NCBI RefSeq assembly: GCF_003369915.1
Contig: NC_046675.1
Span: 29,264,001-29,328,000, forward strand
Direction: 5' to 3'
DNA from: Drosophila miranda
Taxonomy: Eukaryota > Arthropoda > Insecta > Diptera > Drosophilidae
DNA length: 64,000 nt
Shown: positions 61,452-64,000 of the stretch, one piece after another
Layout: every line of letters starts with the position of its first letter
How positions within the stretch are numbered: position 1 is the stretch's first letter
Notes under the pieces: generated by a model
Told to the model about the DNA's origin: nothing
Databases searched by the model: none
Seen by the model: only the letters and a program-made list of their open reading frames with translations
Program-made: the position numbers and the translations under genes

Positions 61452-62086
61452 TCCGTAGACATTATCTTTTTGTAGCGCTTCTTCTCTTTTTTTGTGAGTT
61501 GGAAAAACTTGTCATGCGTGTACTTTAGCTCGGCCTCATTATGCAACGGCGGCCACAAAGAGGTGTATGCCATGTTCCTATGAAAAAAATGGCATCCATT
61601 ATTATGGTTAAGCACTAGTCAAGCCCAGTTACGGTTACCTAACCAAGCTGAACATATCTACGGCAGTGCTCTGAAAATTAATCAGGTTAGCGATCTCCCG
61701 CTGAAACTGTGCCTCATAATCCCTTGAGGCTTTCGAATAGCGATGAAGGCAAACATAGGAGCTGCAAAGAGAAGATGTTCCGAAAGATTGATCTTTACCA
61801 TCGTGGATACTTACTAATTAACCTTAAAGTTTGAGTAACTGGGATAGCGACTCATAGCATCGGCATCATCACCGCGTTGCAACTTTTTATCCCTGTTTTG
61901 AAATGCCTCATCCTCGTTCCTCATATTGAATTGAGCGAGTTGTTTTGAATCATCCTCGTTGGGAATATCTTTCAACTCTGTACTATGCCGTTGTCGAATG
62001 TCTATCACAGAGGAACTCCGAAAGTTGGGGCTTTTCCGCAATCCAGATACTCTGCTTTTCCTATCAATAGGTTTCTCTTCTTCCAT
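61442..62086 (-). CDS. Left member of a divergent paralogue pair (YTxLWPPLH protein), unknown function
   Basis: Three exons on the minus strand: 62086-61815, 61761-61639 and 61577-61442, 176 residues. The first donor GTAAGT creates an apparent stop (TA|G) in the unspliced frame; splicing gives Tyr. Introns are 53 and 61 bp. The protein is hydrophilic, with a Lys/Arg/Ser-rich start (MEEEKPIDRKSRVSGLRKSP), an acidic middle, then SYVCLHRYSKASRDYEAQFQ, REIANLI and, in exon 3, MAYTSLWPPLHNEAELK and KKRYKKIM. There is no signal peptide or membrane segment, so an intracellular protein is likely. The last two exons match the + strand neighbour residue by residue (about 17 of 41 and 20 of 44 identical by eye). 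The start MEEEKP is chosen because the upstream part of the frame is not coding-like. I do not recognise the family. Confidence 0.85.
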
Positions 62087-62349
62087 TGTGATAGGTATTT
62101 GTATATAAAATGTAAGGATATATAGATATTTAGTTCCTATCACTATGGAAGTTTGTTTGTTTATGATTGCAGGGATAGATTCTGAGTTTAAGTGCAAGGT
62201 TACTGTGACATGGATCATGGATCATCTCCTCCCATCAGAGTAGGCAAATGGTCAAAAGTAATCATTCCACAGTCATAATTCTCTCGTATACCACTCGAAA
62301 CATACAAAAAATTCAACAAATAAACAGGATTATACATTCATAGGCCACC
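62087..62349. promoter_or_regulatory. Shared head-to-head promoter interval of the paralogue pair
   Basis: 263 bp separate the two ATGs. It must hold both 5' UTRs and both promoters. No TATA box is convincing in either direction. Such a small gap suggests joint control, which is inferred. Confidence 0.6.
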
Positions 62350-63024
62350 ATGAGTACCAGAGAGTCCATTAGTAGTAGAAAGTCATTGGTGGTAGGAGTT
62401 AGATCGACCCAGGAGCAAGCTGCTATCGCGCGGTACTCCCGTTGGACCACCTCGGTCAATATCGATGAAAACTTTACGAGTGGTTTTCCGGATATGAGTC
62501 GTCGTCATGAGAAGGACAAGCAACGCATTGTGCCAGGGTACCAGGACTTGCCTGAAGTAAAATATGATCCGAAATTTACACCACCTTACTGCGATGATTT
62601 GGAAGTTTTCATCGATCCGGATTTTGCAACATTTCGTGTACCACTGTAAGCTTCAATGCCTTTTGGGTGGGGCAGTTGATTTCAATTTTGTAACGTGTTT
62701 TCTTAAGGTATGTCCGATGTCTAGAGCGCTATGGAGAGGCCAAGCGACGCTATAACAGGCAACTCAATCGAGAGGTCAAAAAACTTATCGAGAATCAGCC
62801 AACAGCAGATTGTGCCTGGCAATTCGTGAGGTAAGATCTGCTGATCTTCCGTCTATATCTAAATACTAAATATTCTACTTATATTCAGAACCATGAGCTA
62901 TACCACTCTCTGGCCTCCACTGCATACCAGGGAGGAGTTGAAGCTGTTTGAAAAGGGATTCTGCAAGCTGTCGCCTGCGGAGCAGCGTCACTATGATAAG
63001 ATAATGAATACCAATTTTACTTAA
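62350..63024 (+). CDS. Right member of the divergent paralogue pair (YTxLWPPLH protein), unknown function
   Basis: Exons 62350-62645, 62708-62830 and 62889-63024 give 184 residues. The start context GCCACCATGA is ideal. Introns are 62 and 58 bp, with donors GTAAGC and GTAAGA and acceptors TTCTTAAG and TATTCAG. Exon 1 is Ser/Arg-rich, then carries IVPGYQDLPEVKYDPKFTPP and an acidic DDLEVFIDPDF. Exon 2 has YVRCLERYGEAKRRYNRQLN, REVKKLI; exon 3 has TMSYTTLWPPLHTREELKLF and HYDKIMNT. It is soluble and charged, with no signal peptide. Exons 2 and 3 have exactly the lengths (123 and 136 bp) and phases of the minus-strand neighbour; exon 1 has diverged. ATTAAA at 63066-63071 may end the transcript. 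Not recognised; a sperm or cytoskeletal role would be a guess. Confidence 0.88.
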
Positions 63025-63065
63025 GTGTGAAGACAGAAGATACCATACAAAAAATTTAATACTAA

Positions 63066-63071
63066 ATTAAA
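63066..63071 (+). terminator. Possible polyadenylation signal (ATTAAA)
   Basis: Common variant signal 41 bp after the stop of the right paralogue. Confidence 0.45.
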
Positions 63072-63213
63072 CGCAAAAAAAGCTCTAAAAGTTCGCCTTT
63101 CGAACGCTTTTAAGCTTTACTCAAAAGCTTTGATTTTTTCCTCTCCCACTCACGATGTTGCTCTCACGCTCTCCCAAAAACCCTGATCATTATCTCCCCG
63201 AATCGCATGGCGG

Positions 63214-63251
63214 TATTTAAAGGCCTCTCGGAGCCGACTTTGCGATCAGTT
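63214..63251 (+). promoter_or_regulatory. TATA/Inr core promoter of the clip-domain protease
   Basis: TATTTAAA at 63214-63221 and TCAGTT at 63246-63251 are about 32 bp apart, the usual TATA to initiator spacing. TTATCT (GATA-type) lies at 63190-63195. The 5' UTR would be about 143 bp. Confidence 0.6.
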
Positions 63252-63390
63252 GGTCAGCGTCTCAGCGTTCCGTCTCCGTCTGAGTAGTCTTTCTCCCCTC
63301 CCGCTCGAGGTCGTTGTGCGTAATCGCGTGTGTTTTGATTTGATTTACTTTGATTTGTGTTTTGAGCAAATTGTGGGAAATACTCCCAAG

Positions 63391-64000
63391 ATGAAGTCAA
63401 CATTCCAGTCGCTGGGGGTTTTTGTCACCTGCCTCCTGGTTCTAGTGCAAGCCCAAGAAAGTAAGTAGCTAAAAGAAATAATTTATCCAATCTCTGACTC
63501 ATGGACTTTGCCAGGGGATAACCCAACATCAGTGAGAGATGTGTGAGGTGCGCCTGCAGTGAATGACTCGAATAAATCAAAGAAAAAGTTCAATTCAATT
63601 AAATTTTTGAGCTCGCTGCAGAGCAAATTACTTTCTTGAACCTACAAAAAAATATAATCGCACATTAAATTTTTATGTGCCCGACAATGAAGCGGTTTCT
63701 GTTATCAATTAAATTCTTGCTGGAGTAATTAATTTGTAGAATGGCAATGACTTCTCGGGCAAATCAACAGCGCGACAACAAACTAGTTTCGATGCCAAAC
63801 AAGTTGTCATGTAAATCAATCCGTGTGCACTTGCATTACAATGTGATATTATTCCCACTTCCAGGCTGTAGAAATCCCAACCAGCGGCAAGGCTACTGTG
63901 TATCGCTCTATGACTGTCCGACTCTGCTAAGTGTCGTCCAGCAGAGCTCTGTGAGCAGCGACGATCGCTCTTTCCTGGTCAACTCCCAGTGCTACAATGG
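63391..64000 (+). CDS. Sp7: Clip-domain serine protease, Sp7-like; 3' part beyond the window
   Basis: Exon 1 (63391-63460) encodes the signal peptide (MKSTFQSLGVFVTCLLVLVQ, then AQES). A 404-bp intron follows, then exon 2 from 63865 (acceptor CCACTTCCAG), which runs off the window. Exon 2 encodes CRNPNQRQGYCVSLYDCPTL, then LLSVVQQSSVSSDD and FLVNSQC, which has the cysteine spacing of a clip domain. Clip-domain proteases are secreted zymogens of haemolymph cascades. The close fit to Sp7 as I recall it suggests the Drosophila melanization protease (also called MP2 or PAE1) that acts on prophenoloxidase. The catalytic domain is not in view, so activity cannot be judged. The ATG at 63391 is chosen over an earlier in-frame one because the signal peptide starts there. 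MP1 or Easter are less like it. Confidence 0.85.
63461..63864 (+). other. First coding intron of the clip-domain protease
   Basis: 404 bp from GTAAGT to CTTCCAG. AT-rich; nothing else is seen. Confidence 0.8.

Noticed and set aside
63250..63390. Earlier in-frame ATG of the clip-domain protease
   Set aside because: The 47 added residues are not coding-like and would bury the signal peptide; the ATG at 63250 also sits at the predicted transcription start.

Overview
This is nuclear DNA of a fruit fly. Split genes have GT/AG introns, translation starts sit in insect-like contexts, and the non-coding DNA is dense in CA, GA and TC microsatellites and carries short decayed copies of the DINE-1/INE-1 (Helentron-type) element. 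The amount of microsatellite and the type of DINE-1 remnant suggest the Drosophila obscura group. That species guess is an inference and has not been tested.

Positions 1-29114 are filled by one + strand gene, a neuroligin (postsynaptic cholinesterase-like adhesion receptor). Its 5' end lies before the window. Nine coding exons run from the middle of the esterase-like domain to the stop. The first three are packed into 650 bp, the next four are spread over 20 kb among long introns, and the last carries the stalk, the transmembrane segment and the whole cytoplasmic tail. The introns hold three separate tandem duplications, G- and C-runs, microsatellites and DINE-1 pieces.

Positions 29115-46403 are mostly non-coding, with one intronless gene at 38246-39568: a mitochondrial carrier of the SLC25A39/40 (Shawn/MTM1) type. 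A small two-exon minus-strand gene at 46484-46858 encodes a secreted 102-residue protein with a cationic amphipathic C-terminus, which I cannot name. Positions 46.9-61.1 kb show no supportable gene, only simple repeats and one hexamer array able to form a G-quadruplex on the minus strand.

The right end, 61.2-64 kb, is compact. Two small three-exon genes stand head to head 263 bp apart, one on each strand. They are clear paralogues, with identical lengths for exons 2 and 3, the same intron phases and a shared YTxLWPPLH core. I do not recognise the family, and the pair is the best candidate for something undescribed. Right after them begins a clip-domain serine protease resembling Sp7 (melanization / prophenoloxidase-activating protease), with a TATA/Inr promoter. 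It runs off the window in its second coding exon.

The genes share no obvious pathway. The window reads as an ordinary autosomal arm segment, likely Muller element E if the neuroligin and Sp7 assignments are right.
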